From contig VBCA01000008.1 of the NCBI GenBank assembly GCA_005881575.1, positions 38,717-102,716 of the forward strand: a stretch of 64,000 bases of DNA, in the 5' to 3' direction. Made by a program: the position numbers and the translations under genes. The notes under the pieces are model-generated. The model was given only the letters and a program-made list of their open reading frames with translations, made no database searches and had not been told where the DNA came from. Each line of letters opens with the position of its first letter. Within the stretch, counting starts at the first letter, position 1. This stretch comes from Betaproteobacteria bacterium (lineage in GTDB: Bacteria > Pseudomonadota > Gammaproteobacteria > Burkholderiales > SG8-39). This document shows, one piece after another, positions 54,608 through 63,400 of the stretch.

Positions 54608-55321
54608 ATGAGCATCATCGAAGACCTCGTCGCCGCATACCGAATTCTCGCGGAGCACGGCGTCATCGACGCCTACGGGCACGTAAGCGTGCGCTCGGAC
54701 CTCGATCCCATGCGCTACCTTCTGGCGCGCTCTATTGCGCCGGAATTGGTGATGCCGGAGGACATCATGGAGTACGATCTCGACAGCAATCCGATCGATC
54801 CGCGGGGACGAGAATCGGTGCGCGAGCGCTTCATTCACGGCGAGATCTTCAAAGCGCGTCCGGACGTGAACGCGGTCGTTCACAATCATTCCCCCTCGGT
54901 CGTGCCGTTCAGCGTCACGACGGTCGCGATGCGCCCGCTTTTCCACATGGCTGCGTTCGTGGGAGAGGGAGTTCCGAACTTCGAGATCCGCGATGCCGAG
55001 AAGGGCACCGATTTGCTGGTCAAGACGCCCTATCTGGGGCAGGCGCTCGCCAAGACGCTGGGAGGATCCCCGGCGGCCCTGATGCGCGGTCACGGCTCGG
55101 TCACCGTGGGCGAAAGTCTCCCCCGCGCGGTGGGGCGCAGCATCTATCTCGAAATAAGCGCACGAATGCAGCTCCAGGCGATCGCAATTGCGGGGACCGG
55201 CGGCAAAATCACGTACCTCGACGAGCAGGAGGTCCGCGCCTCCGTCCCCGGTCAGGATTACGCTCGCGCCTGGCCGATGTGGCGGGCCCACGCGCTTGCC
55301 CGCCTCAAACCGCAAGGGTGA
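54608..55321 (+). CDS. Class II aldolase/adducin family protein
   Basis: 237-aa Zn-dependent aldolase-fold enzyme. The features are an N-terminal helix pair (DLVAAYRILAEHGVIDAYGHVSVR), a metal-binding His pair in AVVHNHSPSVVPFSV and a third His in ALMRGHGSVTVGESL. This subgroup includes decarboxylases and aldolases acting on small hydroxy-acids. The ATG at 54608 follows AGAAGAAA. A longer frame opening at 53867 runs antisense-like through the Bug gene and is not coding. The Bug protein may import its substrate. Confidence 0.88.
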   Translation: MSIIEDLVAAYRILAEHGVIDAYGHVSVRSDLDPMRYLLARSIAPELVMPEDIMEYDLDSNPIDPRGRESVRERFIHGEIFKARPDVNAVVHNHSPSVVPFSVTTVAMRPLFHMAAFVGEGVPNFEIRDAEKGTDLLVKTPYLGQALAKTLGGSPAALMRGHGSVTVGESLPRAVGRSIYLEISARMQLQAIAIAGTGGKITYLDEQEVRASVPGQDYARAWPMWRAHALARLKPQG

Positions 55322-55352
55322 ACCGCGCGGCTTTGCGCGGCACGGTCGGCCC

Positions 55353-56528
55353 TTGATCTTTCACCGCCTCGCCCAGCAGCTTGCCGAGCTCGAGCGGCGC
55401 GGTCTGCGTCGCAGCCGCCTTGTCCGCCAGAGCCCTCAGGGGCCGCGAATCGTCGTGGACGGGAAGGAAGTCCTCGCGTTCTGCAGCAACGACTACCTCG
55501 GGCTCGCGAACCATCCGCGAATCGTGCAGGCGGCGATCGAGGCCGCGTCGCGTTACGGGGTCGGGGAAGGCGCCTCGCATCTCTTGAGCGGGCACAGCGC
55601 CGTGCACGAGCGCCTCGAGGCGAAGCTCGCCGAGTTCGTGCAGATGCCACGGGCGCTGCTTTTTTCCACCGGCTATCAGGCGAACCTCGGCGCCGTCACC
55701 GCGCTCGCCGGCCCGGAGGATGCGATTTTCTCCGATGCGCTCAACCACGCCTCGCTGATCGACGGCGTGCGCCTGTCGCGCGCCCGGGTGGTCCGCTATC
55801 CGCACGCGGACCTCGGGTCCCTATCAGGAGCGCTGGCCGAGTCCGATGCAAGGACGAAGCTGATCGTCACCGACGGCGTGTTCAGCATGGACGGCGACAT
55901 CGCCCCCTTGCCGGCTGTGCTCGATTTGTGCGAGCGCCACGATGCCTGGCTCCTGGTCGACGACGCGCACGGCTTCGGCGTGATCGGCCCCGAGGGCCGC
56001 GGCACGCCGGCGCACTTCGACCTGCGCTCCCCGCGCGTCGTCTACGTCGGAACGCTCGGCAAGGCTGCAGGCGTCGCCGGCGCTTTCGTCTCGGGTGCCG
56101 CGGAAATGGTGGAAACGGTGCTGCAGCGGGCGCGAACTTATATCTACACCACGGCCGCGCCCGCGATGCTCGCGGCCGCGGTCGAAGCGAGCCTCGAGCT
56201 CATCCGGGAAGACGAATGGCGCCGCGAGCGGCTGCGAAAGCTGATCGCGGTGCTGAGAGGCGAGATGCGGGAGGGCGAGAGGGGGCTTGCTCCCTCGGAT
56301 ACGCCGATTCAACCGCTCGTCCTCGGCGCGAGCAGCGAGGCGGTACGAGCGAGCGCCGCCCTGCGCGAGCGCGGGATTCTCGTGCCTGCCATCCGTCCGC
56401 CGACCGTGCCGGAGGGCACCGCCCGTTTGCGTATTTCGCTTTCTGCGGCGCATAGCGAGCAGGAGGTCTTGCGTCTCGCCGCGGCTCTGCACGAAGTCTG
56501 CCGAAGCGGCGTCGCGACGCAGGCCTGA
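55353..56528 (+). CDS. bioF: 8-amino-7-oxononanoate synthase
   Basis: PLP-dependent condensation of pimeloyl-ACP/CoA with L-alanine, first ring-forming step of biotin synthesis. About 391 aa from TTG at 55353 (MIFHRLAQQLAELERRGLRR). No ATG is available, and upstream in-frame sequence to 55188 overlaps the aldolase gene. Motifs are FCSNDYLGLANHP, GEGASHLLSGHSAVHERLE, WLLVDDAHGFGVIG and the PLP lysine in VYVGTLGKAAGVAGAF. It is first in bioF-bioD-bioA. Confidence 0.93.
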   Translation: MIFHRLAQQLAELERRGLRRSRLVRQSPQGPRIVVDGKEVLAFCSNDYLGLANHPRIVQAAIEAASRYGVGEGASHLLSGHSAVHERLEAKLAEFVQMPRALLFSTGYQANLGAVTALAGPEDAIFSDALNHASLIDGVRLSRARVVRYPHADLGSLSGALAESDARTKLIVTDGVFSMDGDIAPLPAVLDLCERHDAWLLVDDAHGFGVIGPEGRGTPAHFDLRSPRVVYVGTLGKAAGVAGAFVSGAAEMVETVLQRARTYIYTTAAPAMLAAAVEASLELIREDEWRRERLRKLIAVLRGEMREGERGLAPSDTPIQPLVLGASSEAVRASAALRERGILVPAIRPPTVPEGTARLRISLSAAHSEQEVLRLAAALHEVCRSGVATQA

Positions 56529-56550
56529 ACGCGGAACGAGGCGCCCGAAC

Positions 56551-57228
56551 GTGGGTCAGGGCTATTTCGTTACCGGAACGGACACGGCGGTCGGCAAGAC
56601 CCTAGTCGCCTGCGCGCTGCTGCGCGCTTTTGCGCGGACGGGAAAATCCGTGGTGGGTATGAAGCCGGTTGCCGCCGGGCGCGAGGGGGGTCGCTGGGCG
56701 GATGTGGAGGCGCTCGCGAACGTCAGCACGGTGCAAGCAAGGGCGCGAATCGCGAATCCTTACGCGTTCGACCCGGCCATCGCACCGCATATCGCAGCGG
56801 AACTTGCAGGCATCGAAATTGACCTTGAAACGATCGCGAGCGCTCACGAGGAGCTATCGCGGCTTGCCGACATCGTAGTGGTGGAAGGCGTCGGCGGTTT
56901 TCTCGTGCCGCTCAACGCAACCCAGACCGGCGCCGACCTCGCCGCGCGGCTCGGTTTGCCGATAGTGCTCGTCGTCGGGATGCGGCTCGGCTGCCTGAAT
57001 CACGCCCTGCTCACGCGGCGGCAGATCGAAGCTTCCGGATTTCGCTGCGCGGGCTGGGTGGCGAATTGCATCTTCCCCGATATGCCTCATTTGGACGGCA
57101 ACGTCCGTGCTCTCGAGCAGCGCCTCGATTGTCCGCTGCTCGGCGTAGTGCCATTTCTGCGCGAACCGACTGCTGCGGGCGTTGCGGGCCTTTTGTCCTT
57201 CGATGCGCTGATCGAGTCTGCAGCGTGA
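56551..57228 (+). CDS. bioD: Dethiobiotin synthetase
   Basis: ATP-dependent carboxylation of 7,8-diaminononanoate to dethiobiotin. 225 aa. The start GTG at 56551 gives GQGYFVTGTDTAVGKTLVACALL with the P-loop; Mg/substrate positions are in VGMKPVAAG and VVVEGVGGFLVPLN. Its stop overlaps the bioA start (GTGA). bioB and bioC are not in the window. Confidence 0.94.
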   Translation: MGQGYFVTGTDTAVGKTLVACALLRAFARTGKSVVGMKPVAAGREGGRWADVEALANVSTVQARARIANPYAFDPAIAPHIAAELAGIEIDLETIASAHEELSRLADIVVVEGVGGFLVPLNATQTGADLAARLGLPIVLVVGMRLGCLNHALLTRRQIEASGFRCAGWVANCIFPDMPHLDGNVRALEQRLDCPLLGVVPFLREPTAAGVAGLLSFDALIESAA

Positions 57229-58544
57229 ACGAGAATGCAAAGATGCTCGAGCGCAGCCTGCGCGCAGTCTGGCATCCCTGCACGCAGATGAAGCACCACG
57301 AAACGCTGCCGCTCGTGCCGATCAGCCGCGCCGAAGGGGTCTGGCTCTACGATTTGGAAGGCCGTCGCATCCTCGATGCGATCGGCTCCTGGTGGGTCAA
57401 CCTGCTGGGGCACGGTAACCCTCGGATCAATGCCGCGCTGCGGCGCCAGCTAGATTCGCTGGAACACGTCATGCTCGCAGGGTTTACGCACGCGCCGGCC
57501 GTTGAACTCTCCGAGCGTCTCGCGAAGCTCGCCCCCCGCGGGCTCGGCCATTGTTTTTTCGCCTCTGACGGCGCGTCCGCGGTCGAAATCGCGCTGAAGA
57601 TGAGCTATCAGTACTGGAAGAATGCCGGCCGTTCCGCGAAGACCGAATTCGTGACGCTTTCCAACAGCTACCACGGGGAGACGCTCGGGGCCCTGTCGGT
57701 GACGGACATCCCTCTATATCGCGATACTTACGCTCCGCTCCTGCGCGCAAGCGCGCAGGTACCTTCTCCGGACTGGCGTCTGGCCGCACCGGGGGAGACG
57801 CCACGGGAGTATGCGCGGCGCTGCGCAAAAGCGCTCGAGGAGCATTTCGAGCGCCACGCCCCCGGGACTGCGGCGCTCATCGTCGAGCCGCTGGTGCAAT
57901 GCGCGGGCGGGATGGCGATGTACGACGCGGAATACCTGCGACGAGCCCGCGAGCTTTGCGACCGCTTCGAGGTCCATCTCATCGCCGACGAGATCGCGGT
58001 GGGGTTCGGGCGCACCGGAACTCTCTTCGCCTGCGAGCAGGCGGGAATCACGCCCGACTTCCTGTGCCTCTCCAAGGGCCTCACGGGCGGCTATCTTCCG
58101 CTCTCGGTCGTGCTTGCGACCGATCGCGTCTACGGGGCTTTCTACGACGACAAGCTCGAGCGGGGTTTCCTTCACTCGCATTCCTACAGCGGCAACCCGC
58201 TTGCCTGCCGCGCCGCCCTGGCCGTGCTCGACATCCTCGAAGAAGAGAAGGTGTTGGAGCGCAACCGAAATACGGCGGCGATCCTCAACCGACGCGCTCA
58301 AGGCCTGCGCTCGCACCGGCGCGTCGCGCATTTCCGCAATACGGGAATGATCTGGGCCTTCGACTTGAAGGACGCTCGGCCTGGATTCGCGCGGGATTTC
58401 CATCGAAGCGCGCTCGAGGCGGGCGTGCTGCTCCGCCCCTTGGGCGCCACCGTCTACTGGATGCCGCCTTACGTCATCGGCGAGGTGGAGATCGACTTCC
58501 TTCTGAGCGCGGTCACCCGGCTTCTGGACGTCGCGTCGCGGTAG
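57225..58544 (+). CDS. bioA: Adenosylmethionine-8-amino-7-oxononanoate aminotransferase
   Basis: PLP transaminase using SAM as amino donor to make 7,8-diaminononanoate. 439 aa from GTG at 57225. Motifs are VWHPCTQMKHHE at the N-terminus, DAIGSWWVNLLGHGNP, FFASDGASAVEIALKM, LIADEIAVGFGRTGTLFACE and the PLP Lys in CLSKGLTGGYLPLS. Length and motifs are complete. uvrB follows after 60 bp. Confidence 0.95.
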   Translation: MNENAKMLERSLRAVWHPCTQMKHHETLPLVPISRAEGVWLYDLEGRRILDAIGSWWVNLLGHGNPRINAALRRQLDSLEHVMLAGFTHAPAVELSERLAKLAPRGLGHCFFASDGASAVEIALKMSYQYWKNAGRSAKTEFVTLSNSYHGETLGALSVTDIPLYRDTYAPLLRASAQVPSPDWRLAAPGETPREYARRCAKALEEHFERHAPGTAALIVEPLVQCAGGMAMYDAEYLRRARELCDRFEVHLIADEIAVGFGRTGTLFACEQAGITPDFLCLSKGLTGGYLPLSVVLATDRVYGAFYDDKLERGFLHSHSYSGNPLACRAALAVLDILEEEKVLERNRNTAAILNRRAQGLRSHRRVAHFRNTGMIWAFDLKDARPGFARDFHRSALEAGVLLRPLGATVYWMPPYVIGEVEIDFLLSAVTRLLDVASR

Positions 58545-58604
58545 CGCCGGTTTCATCGTGCTAGACTCAAGAGCTTTCATGCTTCCTCTCGCGGTGCGGC
58601 ACCG

Positions 58605-60551
58605 GTGACGCTCACCTTCCCCCAGACCCTGCTCGGCGTTACGGGCTCCGGGAAGACGTTCACCATGGCGAACGTCATCGCGCGCCTCGGGCGGCCGGCG
58701 CTCGTGCTCGCGCCGAACAAGACCCTTGCCGCCCAGCTCTATTCCGAGATGCGCGAGTCCTTCCCCGAGAACGCGATCGAGTACTTCGTCTCCTATTACG
58801 ACTATTACCAGCCCGAGGCCTATGTTCCGTCGCGGGACCTCTATATCGAGAAGGACTCGAGCATCAACGAGCACATCGAGCAGATGCGCCTGTCGGCGAC
58901 CAAGTCGCTGCTCGAACGCAAGGACGTCGTGATCGTTGCGACGGTGTCCTGCATCTACGGCATCGGCAACCCGGTCGACTACCACGGCATGATCCTGCAC
59001 GTGCGCGAAAAGGAGCGCACGTCCCAGCGCGACGTGATCGCGCGCCTCGCGGCGATGCAGTACGAACGAAACGAGCTTGAATTCAAGCGCGGCACCTTCC
59101 GTGTGCGCGGGGACGTTCTCGACGTGTTCCCCGCCGAGAACTCCGAGACGGCGCTGCGCATCGCGCTTACGGACGACGAGGTCGAGAGCTTGACGCTGTT
59201 CGACCCGCTCACCGGGCACGCAAGCCAGCGAGTGCCACGCTTCACGGTTTATCCGTCGAGCCACTACGTCACGCCCCGAGCGACGACCCTGCGCGCGATC
59301 GAAGCGATCAAGATCGAGCTCGCCGCACGCATCGAGCACTTTCGGCAGGCGGATAAGCTCCTGGAGGCCCAGCGCATCGAGCAGCGCACGCGCTTCGACC
59401 TGGAGATGCTGAACGAGCTGGGTTTCTGCAAGGGCATCGAGAACTATTCGCGGCACCTCTCTGGAAGGAAAGAGGGCGAGCCGCCGCCGACCCTGATCGA
59501 CTATCTGCCGCCGAACGCGCTGATGTTCATCGACGAATCGCACGTCACCATCGGGCAGCTGGGGGGCATGTACAAGGGCGATCGCTCGCGCAAGGAGAAT
59601 CTCGTCGATTATGGTTTTCGCCTGCCGTCTGCCCTGGACAATCGCCCGCTCAAGTTCGAGGAATTCGAACAGGTCATGCGCCAGACCGTCTTCGTATCGG
59701 CGACTCCGGCGGAATACGAGCGCGAAACCTCGGGGCAAATCGTTGAGCAGGTCGTGCGACCGACGGGCCTGGTCGATCCACTGCTCGAAGTGCGGGCCGC
59801 CTCGACGCAGGTGGACGATCTGCTCACCGAGATCCATCTGCGCGTCGCGCGCGGGGAACGGGTGCTGGTCACCACGCTCACCAAGCGCATGGCCGAGGAG
59901 CTCACCGACTACCTCGCCGAGCACGGCGTCAAGGTGCGCTATCTGCACTCGGAGGTGGAGACCGTCGAGCGGGTCGAAATCATCCGCGATCTGCGCCTGG
60001 GCGAATTCGACGTGCTGGTCGGCATCAATCTGCTGCGCGAAGGCCTGGACCTGCCCGAAGTGTCGCTGGTGGCGATCCTCGACGCGGACAAGGAGGGGTT
60101 CCTGCGTTCGGAGCGCTCGCTCATCCAGACCATAGGCCGCGCAGCGCGTCATCTGAACGGGATGGCCATTCTCTACGCCGACACGGTCACCGACTCGATG
60201 AAACGCGCGATCGGAGAAACCGATCGCCGCCGCGCGAAGCAGATCGAATTCAACGCGAAGCGCGGCATCACGCCGATCGGAATTTCCAAGCAAGTGCGCG
60301 ACATGATCGAAGGCGCCCGCGACTTCCAAGACGTGCAAACGGAATTGAAAGCCGCTCAGGAACAGGCGCGCTACGAGTCGATGTCAGAAAAGCAGCTCGC
60401 CCGGGAGATCAAGCGCCTGGAAAAGGAGATGCTCGACTATGCGCGCAATCTAGAGTTTGAAAAAGCCGCGCAGGCGCGCGATCGCCTCGCCGAGCTCAGG
60501 CGGAGCGTTTTCGGCGCGTCGCCCGAGGCGACTGCGCGCGCAGTCGGTTGA
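58605..60551 (+). CDS. uvrB: Excinuclease ABC subunit B, lacking the usual N-terminal segment
   Basis: DNA helicase-like damage-verification subunit of nucleotide excision repair. 648 aa from GTG at 58605. P-loop GVTGSGKT, the [12 protein letters not shown] hairpin, LMFIDESH, the UvrB interaction domain, motif [11 protein letters not shown] and the C-terminal UVR helix pair ([27 protein letters not shown]) are all present. Missing are the roughly 30-35 residues that normally precede QTLLGVTG (F-x-x-x-s-x-f-x-PaGDQPxAI), the adenine-recognition Q motif. Only 60 bp separate it from bioA and they do not encode this segment in any frame. Confidence 0.93.
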   Translation: MTLTFPQTLLGVTGSGKTFTMANVIARLGRPALVLAPNKTLAAQLYSEMRESFPENAIEYFVSYYDYYQPEAYVPSRDLYIEKDSSINEHIEQMRLSATKSLLERKDVVIVATVSCIYGIGNPVDYHGMILHVREKERTSQRDVIARLAAMQYERNELEFKRGTFRVRGDVLDVFPAENSETALRIALTDDEVESLTLFDPLTGHASQRVPRFTVYPSSHYVTPRATTLRAIEAIKIELAARIEHFRQADKLLEAQRIEQRTRFDLEMLNELGFCKGIENYSRHLSGRKEGEPPPTLIDYLPPNALMFIDESHVTIGQLGGMYKGDRSRKENLVDYGFRLPSALDNRPLKFEEFEQVMRQTVFVSATPAEYERETSGQIVEQVVRPTGLVDPLLEVRAASTQVDDLLTEIHLRVARGERVLVTTLTKRMAEELTDYLAEHGVKVRYLHSEVETVERVEIIRDLRLGEFDVLVGINLLREGLDLPEVSLVAILDADKEGFLRSERSLIQTIGRAARHLNGMAILYADTVTDSMKRAIGETDRRRAKQIEFNAKRGITPIGISKQVRDMIEGARDFQDVQTELKAAQEQARYESMSEKQLAREIKRLEKEMLDYARNLEFEKAAQARDRLAELRRSVFGASPEATARAVG

Positions 60552-60601
60552 ATGGCTGCCGCCGTGGCGATGGCGCTGCGCCTATCTCCCCGGCCGGTCA
60601 C

Positions 60602-60946
60602 TTATTGCTCAGCATTCTTCCCATGCTTCACGACCAATCGCTTTGGCGCGACATTTCTCCACGCTGCGTCAACGACCGCTCGAAATCGCGCAGCCTTCAC
60701 GCGCTTCAAATGCACGTCCGTGAATCCCTGATGCGACCATGCGTTCAGTGAGAATACATCTGGCTCCATTTGAATCAAGGCCGATTGGTCGGCAATTGCC
60801 AGCTTCAGGACCGCTCTAAATTGGTTCGGCCACAGAGTAGCGAAGATCTTTCCACCTACTCGGAAATCTGGATGGCCGTGATGCGCTCGCTCCTCCGCGT
60901 GCGGCATCGAAAGGAAGATTGTTCGGGCTTGTGACACAGTCACCAT
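60602..60946 (-). CDS. MmcQ/YjbR family protein
   Basis: 114-aa small basic alpha/beta protein of the DUF419/MmcQ-YjbR family, described as double-wing DNA-binding-like. The recognisable parts are LSMPHAEERAHHGHPDFRVGGKIFATLW, the central VFSLNAWSHQGFTDVHL and the C-terminal VDAAWRNVAPKRLV. It converges on uvrB. Its ATG lies 14 bp inside the boundary of an attC-like site (60960-61049), as in a gene cassette. Confidence 0.85.
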   Translation of the reverse strand: MVTVSQARTIFLSMPHAEERAHHGHPDFRVGGKIFATLWPNQFRAVLKLAIADQSALIQMEPDVFSLNAWSHQGFTDVHLKRVKAARFRAVVDAAWRNVAPKRLVVKHGKNAEQ

Positions 60947-60959
60947 TGTCGGAGCTGAC

Positions 60960-61049
60960 GTCTAACGTTCCCAGTAACCGGCGCGCGCAGACTGGCCTAT
61001 ACAAAGCACGATGCTGGCGCTCGCGTCCGCGTTGACTGGGTGGTTAAAT
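60960..61049 (-). other. attC-like recombination site 1
   Basis: 90 bp framed by GTCTAAC (60960-60966) and GTTAAAT (61043-61049), fitting RYYYAAC...GTTRRRY. The inner arms pair imperfectly (CCCAGT-AAC against GTTGACTGGG) with an unpaired base, the hallmark of attC folding. It lies directly behind the 3' end of the gene 61083-61748. Confidence 0.55.
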
Positions 61050-61082
61050 TGCATAGTTCTTGCCGACGAGTCGGTTGGCGTA

Positions 61083-61748
61083 TCAGTCAGATTGCTTTCC
61101 AATAAGAATACGAATTCCCACGTACACGAGTATGAGAGCCATGACAATCATAGGCACAAGCAGGAATATTGGCAGCCCGTTTTCCCTATCTTGTGCTAAA
61201 CCAATGTATAAGAAGAGAGCCGCCAGTAGCGCGCCAACAGATGTAATCAAAACACCCCCAAACATTCCAACTTTTTGAATGTACGCTTTGTCGACTTGAG
61301 CCGGACTTATGCCAGAAATCTTGAGACCATACCGACCACGATACATACGGTAACCGTACCAGCCGACCGCCAACCCCAGCATGATGAGTATAGCTGCCGG
61401 TGTCCATGGACCGTAGTCTCGAATAAAGTGCGCGAGGGCTTGGCCACGCAACCTGCTTCCCATCGGCTGCCCAGAAATAATTCGCCAGGAAAAAAAGAAC
61501 ATTAGAAAGCCACCTAGCGCCATCATTAAACCAAGTACTTTAGGATTAACTGGGTAACCGAGAACCAAGCGGATTTCCTTCTGCTTACCTAACGAAAAGG
61601 TAGCTACGAAAAGTGTGACCAAGAACAGCGATACCCCCACTAAATTACCGATAACGATCGGCGTGATTGGGGAAAGCAGAGAACCACCTAGCACTGCAAG
61701 AAAGAGCACCGCAATGAGCAGCTGAAGAACAATTCGAACGATGCGCAT
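61083..61748 (-). CDS. Hypothetical membrane protein (cassette-like)
   Basis: About 221 aa from ATG at 61748. Five hydrophobic helices are apparent (VLQLLIAVLFLAVLGGSLL, IGNLVGVSLFLVTLFVATFSL, VLGLMMALGGFLMFFFSW, TPAAILIMLGLAVGWYGYRMY, and a C-terminal pair around GGVLITSVGALLAALFLYIGLA and IFLLVPMIVMALILVYVGIRIL). No family is recognised. The A/T-rich sequence differs from flanking chromosomal genes and suggests acquisition. A GTG at 61772 is an alternative start but would fall inside the attC-like site. Confidence 0.75.
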   Translation of the reverse strand: MRIVRIVLQLLIAVLFLAVLGGSLLSPITPIVIGNLVGVSLFLVTLFVATFSLGKQKEIRLVLGYPVNPKVLGLMMALGGFLMFFFSWRIISGQPMGSRLRGQALAHFIRDYGPWTPAAILIMLGLAVGWYGYRMYRGRYGLKISGISPAQVDKAYIQKVGMFGGVLITSVGALLAALFLYIGLAQDRENGLPIFLLVPMIVMALILVYVGIRILIGKQSD

Positions 61749-61753
61749 ACGCA

Positions 61754-61843
61754 ACCTAACGTCCTCGGCCACCGGGCCGAGGAGATGAAGAATCCCAGAA
61801 GGCGCGCCGCTTCAGAGGCTCCGCGTGGGCCGCGCTATTAGAG
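61754..61843 (-). other. attC-like recombination site 2
   Basis: 90 bp, the same length as site 1, framed by ACCTAAC (61754-61760) and a degenerate ATTAGAG (61837-61843). It contains a CCTCGGCC/GGCCGAGG hairpin, and CGGCC-containing arms pair across the site. It lies 6 bp behind the 3' end of the gene at 61850-62098. Confidence 0.45.
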
Positions 61844-61849
61844 AGCAAG

Positions 61850-62098
61850 TCACTCATCGTGCGGCTTCTTTAGAGTCGAGTGCTGTATGAGCCAATACGC
61901 CACTAGCGTCCAGACACCGCCAATGAGCGCGAGCGCAGCCCACCAATATGGATGAATGTTCAAGGTTCGACGGTCTTGCTTTATGGCGTCTTGATAGACG
62001 TAGTACGCGCACGCAATACCAGTAGCAATGTAGAGAACCCAGTATGTATAGAGACCGGCCGTCCCAAGGAGCGCTTGATATATTGAGTCTTCTTTCAA
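61850..62098 (-). CDS. Small hypothetical membrane protein (cassette-like)
   Basis: 82 aa starting at a TTG at 62098 supported by a strong GGGAGGGA Shine-Dalgarno. Two transmembrane helices (YTYWVLYIATGIACAYYVY and YWWAALALIGGVWTLVAYWLI) are separated by a basic loop. No family is recognised. The composition is lower-GC than the surrounding genes. Confidence 0.65.
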   Translation of the reverse strand: MKEDSIYQALLGTAGLYTYWVLYIATGIACAYYVYQDAIKQDRRTLNIHPYWWAALALIGGVWTLVAYWLIQHSTLKKPHDE

Positions 62099-62335
62099 CT
62101 TCCCTCCCTATGCTTTCTTGCTCTCTAACGCTTAATCATCTTCCGAAAAACCAACTAATCCGGCGCCTCAGTCTACGCTTCTCGGAAATATTCCTCCAAA
62201 TCAAGACTGTCTGAGTGCGACTTAGGATTTCAGCTCTTGATACATTGCGCGCGGAGGGTTAAGTGTCCGAATTGCCTTGGGGTGAAACCCCGCGCGGACG
62301 TTAGATGGACTGTCGAAGCGTGTTCCAACAGCGTG
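62099..62335. other. Intergenic region upstream of the cassette-like genes
   Basis: 237 bp, no gene seen. It contains CTCTAACG at 62123-62130 and GTTAGAT at 62300-62306 as possible outer boxes of a third recombination site, but at 184 bp these are farther apart than usual attC boxes and their arms do not pair. A hairpin (GTCCG...GGGG-tttca-CCCC...CGGAC) lies at about 62265-62299, and GTTAAGT at 62258-62264 is another box-like heptamer. Confidence 0.35.
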
Positions 62336-63397
62336 CTAGATCAATAGACGGCTCGGCTGCCCGCGGCTCCCGAGGATAAGCGGCTCGCCGCGAAGCCAAG
62401 GGCCGTCGTCAAGAGCCAAGTGCAAGGAGAGGCAGGCAAGCGAACCGCCCGGAAGCGCCGACGGCGGCGGTGTCTCCCCGGTTGCCACGATGGAAAGCGG
62501 CGCACTGCCAAGGCAAGTCTCGAGAGCCCAGGCGGCGTTTTTCCCTGGTTCAAGGGAACGATTCGCCTCGTTCAGACGCTCGACTGTTTCGACAAAGCGA
62601 TCCGCGGCACTGCGCCAGGACTGCGGAACCGCTTGGGTGGCAATGCACCGCGTGAAGCGTACCCAGGTAGCCTTGTAGGCAATCGACAGCTCGACCGCGT
62701 AGCGTTCGCCGAGGAGGGCGTCACCCTCGAGTCTGCACAGCGTCGCGTCCGCGCGAAGGTCCGGCGCGACCCGAGGCAACACTTCTTCCGCGCCGTCGAG
62801 GCGCGCAGAGCGCTCCAGCGCGGAGAGCAGTTCCGACGCGCGCGTCGCCCTCGTCGGAATCTTTTTGAACGCTTGCACGGCGATCGTCGCCGCGCGCTGC
62901 GCGAGCCGGATTTCCACTTCATCCGCCGGCTGGCGGATCGAGGCGTACAAACCCGTCGCATCCACAAGCGCGGGGCCGTACCTCGACTTGACCATGGGTT
63001 CGGCGACGGACCAGGGCAGGGCATCGAGTTCCAGGACGCCGATGCTCGAAGCCTTCGGAAGACGCTCTTCGAGAAAGGTCACGGCCGCCCGGCCCAAGTC
63101 GGGCGCGGAACGCACTTCGCCCAGGTGACTGACGCTGCGAATCCAGTCGTGCACACGTTTGGAAAACGCCGCGAGAAGCACTGGCGCTCCGCTCGGCTGG
63201 ATAACGAGAAGCGCCTCGTTCCAGTAGGGCACGAAATGCGTGAGCCAAGCAACCGCGCTTGGCCGCGCGAAGGACGTGTACACGAGCACCGCATCCAGTT
63301 TCGCTGCTTGAATTTTCTCCTGAAATCGCGCTACGCGGTGATCGAGTACCGAAGGGGGAACTTCGTCGCGCGACCAGCTGATCAATCCGCGCCGCAT
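62336..63397 (-). CDS. Creatinase/M24-fold protein, probably non-catalytic
   Basis: 353 aa. Residues about 15-140 look like a creatinase/prolidase N-terminal domain (HRVARFQEKIQAAKLDAVLVYTSFARPSAVAWLTHFVPYWNEALLVI). The rest aligns in outline with the pita-bread M24 domain (RQPADEVEIRLAQRAATIAVQAF) but none of the usual Asp/His/Glu metal-ligand motifs can be found. It begins 3 bp after the stop of another M24 gene, suggesting a heteromeric pair or a regulatory pseudoenzyme. Confidence 0.75.
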   Translation of the reverse strand: MRRGLISWSRDEVPPSVLDHRVARFQEKIQAAKLDAVLVYTSFARPSAVAWLTHFVPYWNEALLVIQPSGAPVLLAAFSKRVHDWIRSVSHLGEVRSAPDLGRAAVTFLEERLPKASSIGVLELDALPWSVAEPMVKSRYGPALVDATGLYASIRQPADEVEIRLAQRAATIAVQAFKKIPTRATRASELLSALERSARLDGAEEVLPRVAPDLRADATLCRLEGDALLGERYAVELSIAYKATWVRFTRCIATQAVPQSWRSAADRFVETVERLNEANRSLEPGKNAAWALETCLGSAPLSIVATGETPPPSALPGGSLACLSLHLALDDGPWLRGEPLILGSRGQPSRLLI

Positions 63398-63400
63398 GGC

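Larger units (their letters stand above)
60602..62306 (-). mobile_element. Integron-cassette-like cluster without integrase (CALIN-like)
   Basis: Three small minus-strand genes each begin 6-25 bp after a GTTRRR-type boundary (minus strand: GTTAGAC at 60966, GTTAGGT at 61760, GTTAGAG at 62129). Two 90-bp attC-like elements separate them. The second and third genes are visibly richer in A/T than their neighbours. No integron integrase is present in the window and the last cassette has no attC at its 3' end next to uvrB. The interpretation rests on boundary boxes and arm pairing read by eye. Confidence 0.5.

Noticed and set aside
60552..60601. A terminal attC site after the MmcQ/YjbR gene
   Set aside because: No RYYYAAC/GTTRRRY pair was found in the 50 bp before uvrB; if the gene is a cassette its attC has been lost.
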